64,000 bases of DNA from Euborellia annulipes (Eukaryota; Arthropoda; Insecta; Dermaptera; Anisolabididae), in contig JAKCPI010015154.1 of assembly GCA_023213315.1 (NCBI GenBank), forward strand, positions 1 to 64,000, read 5' to 3'. Of the stretch, positions 63,868-64,000 are shown piece by piece (the first letter of the stretch is position 1; the number at the start of each line of letters is the position of its first letter). A program made the position numbers and the translations under genes. The notes under the pieces were generated by a model. The model made no database searches and was not told the DNA's origin. It saw nothing but the letters and a program-made list of their open reading frames with translations.

Positions 63868-64000
63868 ATATATTTTTTGCTTTTGTATTAAAAAAAATTT
63901 TTAACCTCTTGTAACAATAGCAGAAATTTAAAGTAAATTCTGAAAGGGATAGGTTACATTTATTTGTTTTAAATTTATAACGAAACTTTTTTAATAAAAT

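Noticed and set aside
1..64000. CRISPR array, rRNA genes, bacterial operons
   Set aside because: No regularly spaced identical repeats, no rRNA-like tracts, and the SINE, splice-site and transposon content is eukaryotic.

Overview
The window is AT-rich, repeat-saturated animal nuclear DNA. It carries pol III (tRNA-headed) SINEs, a Penelope-like GIY-YIG ORF, hAT, PIF/Harbinger, pogo and Tc1/mariner relics, and a few short spliced exons in very long non-coding DNA. The only exon assigned to a known host family is an immunoglobulin-domain exon close to the arthropod Sidestep (Beat-receptor) family. An arthropod, most likely an insect, is therefore the best guess; species cannot be settled from the sequence.

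Host genes are sparse. The Sidestep-like exon lies at 48.36-48.49 kb on the minus strand. Two plus-strand exons at 52.38-52.67 kb end in a stop followed by AATAAA and code for the C-terminus of an unrecognised small helical protein. Weaker candidates are a hydrophobic, possibly chemoreceptor-like exon at 18.0-18.2 kb (-), an acidic two-frame coding relic at 53.76-53.98 kb (+), a CpG-rich block at 60.5-60.8 kb and a possible conserved non-coding block at 28.0-28.2 kb.

Most of the rest is nested transposons. In 0.9-11.1 kb there is a pogo-like element holding a foldback, a hAT element holding a ~690-bp repeat, another hAT MITE, and a 995-bp Harbinger element (with a transposase N-terminal remnant) inserted in a second ~690-bp repeat. 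In 11.3-17.4 kb there is a 5'-truncated Penelope-like ORF and a 4.2-kb palindrome with ~1.25-kb arms. In 20-25.6 kb there are hAT and TA-flanked MITEs, a LINE RT fragment and a scrambled mariner relic. In 28.2-33.3 kb an inverted duplication overlaps a direct duplication. In 37.5-44.5 kb two inverted copies of one repeat bracket paired hAT MITEs and a TIR element with a transposon-like ORF. In 49.5-55.0 kb there is a mariner C-terminal relic and a hAT element with a transposase C-terminal remnant. The tail, 56-64 kb, holds degraded repeats, a strikingly cytosine-depleted tract and MITEs.

Three themes deserve attention. (1) Many scattered sites carry a hammerhead-ribozyme-like core (CUGANGA, a stem, then GAAA), usually in inverted pairs, as expected for termini of Penelope-like retroelements. 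(2) A ~690-bp dispersed family has a small hairpin at one end and a ~95-nt hairpin at the other, and the window contains an occupied and an empty version of one target site. (3) 57.05-58.26 kb has almost no C on the plus strand, and repeats inside it look like normal family members with C-containing positions deleted, which points to a consensus or assembly fault rather than biology.
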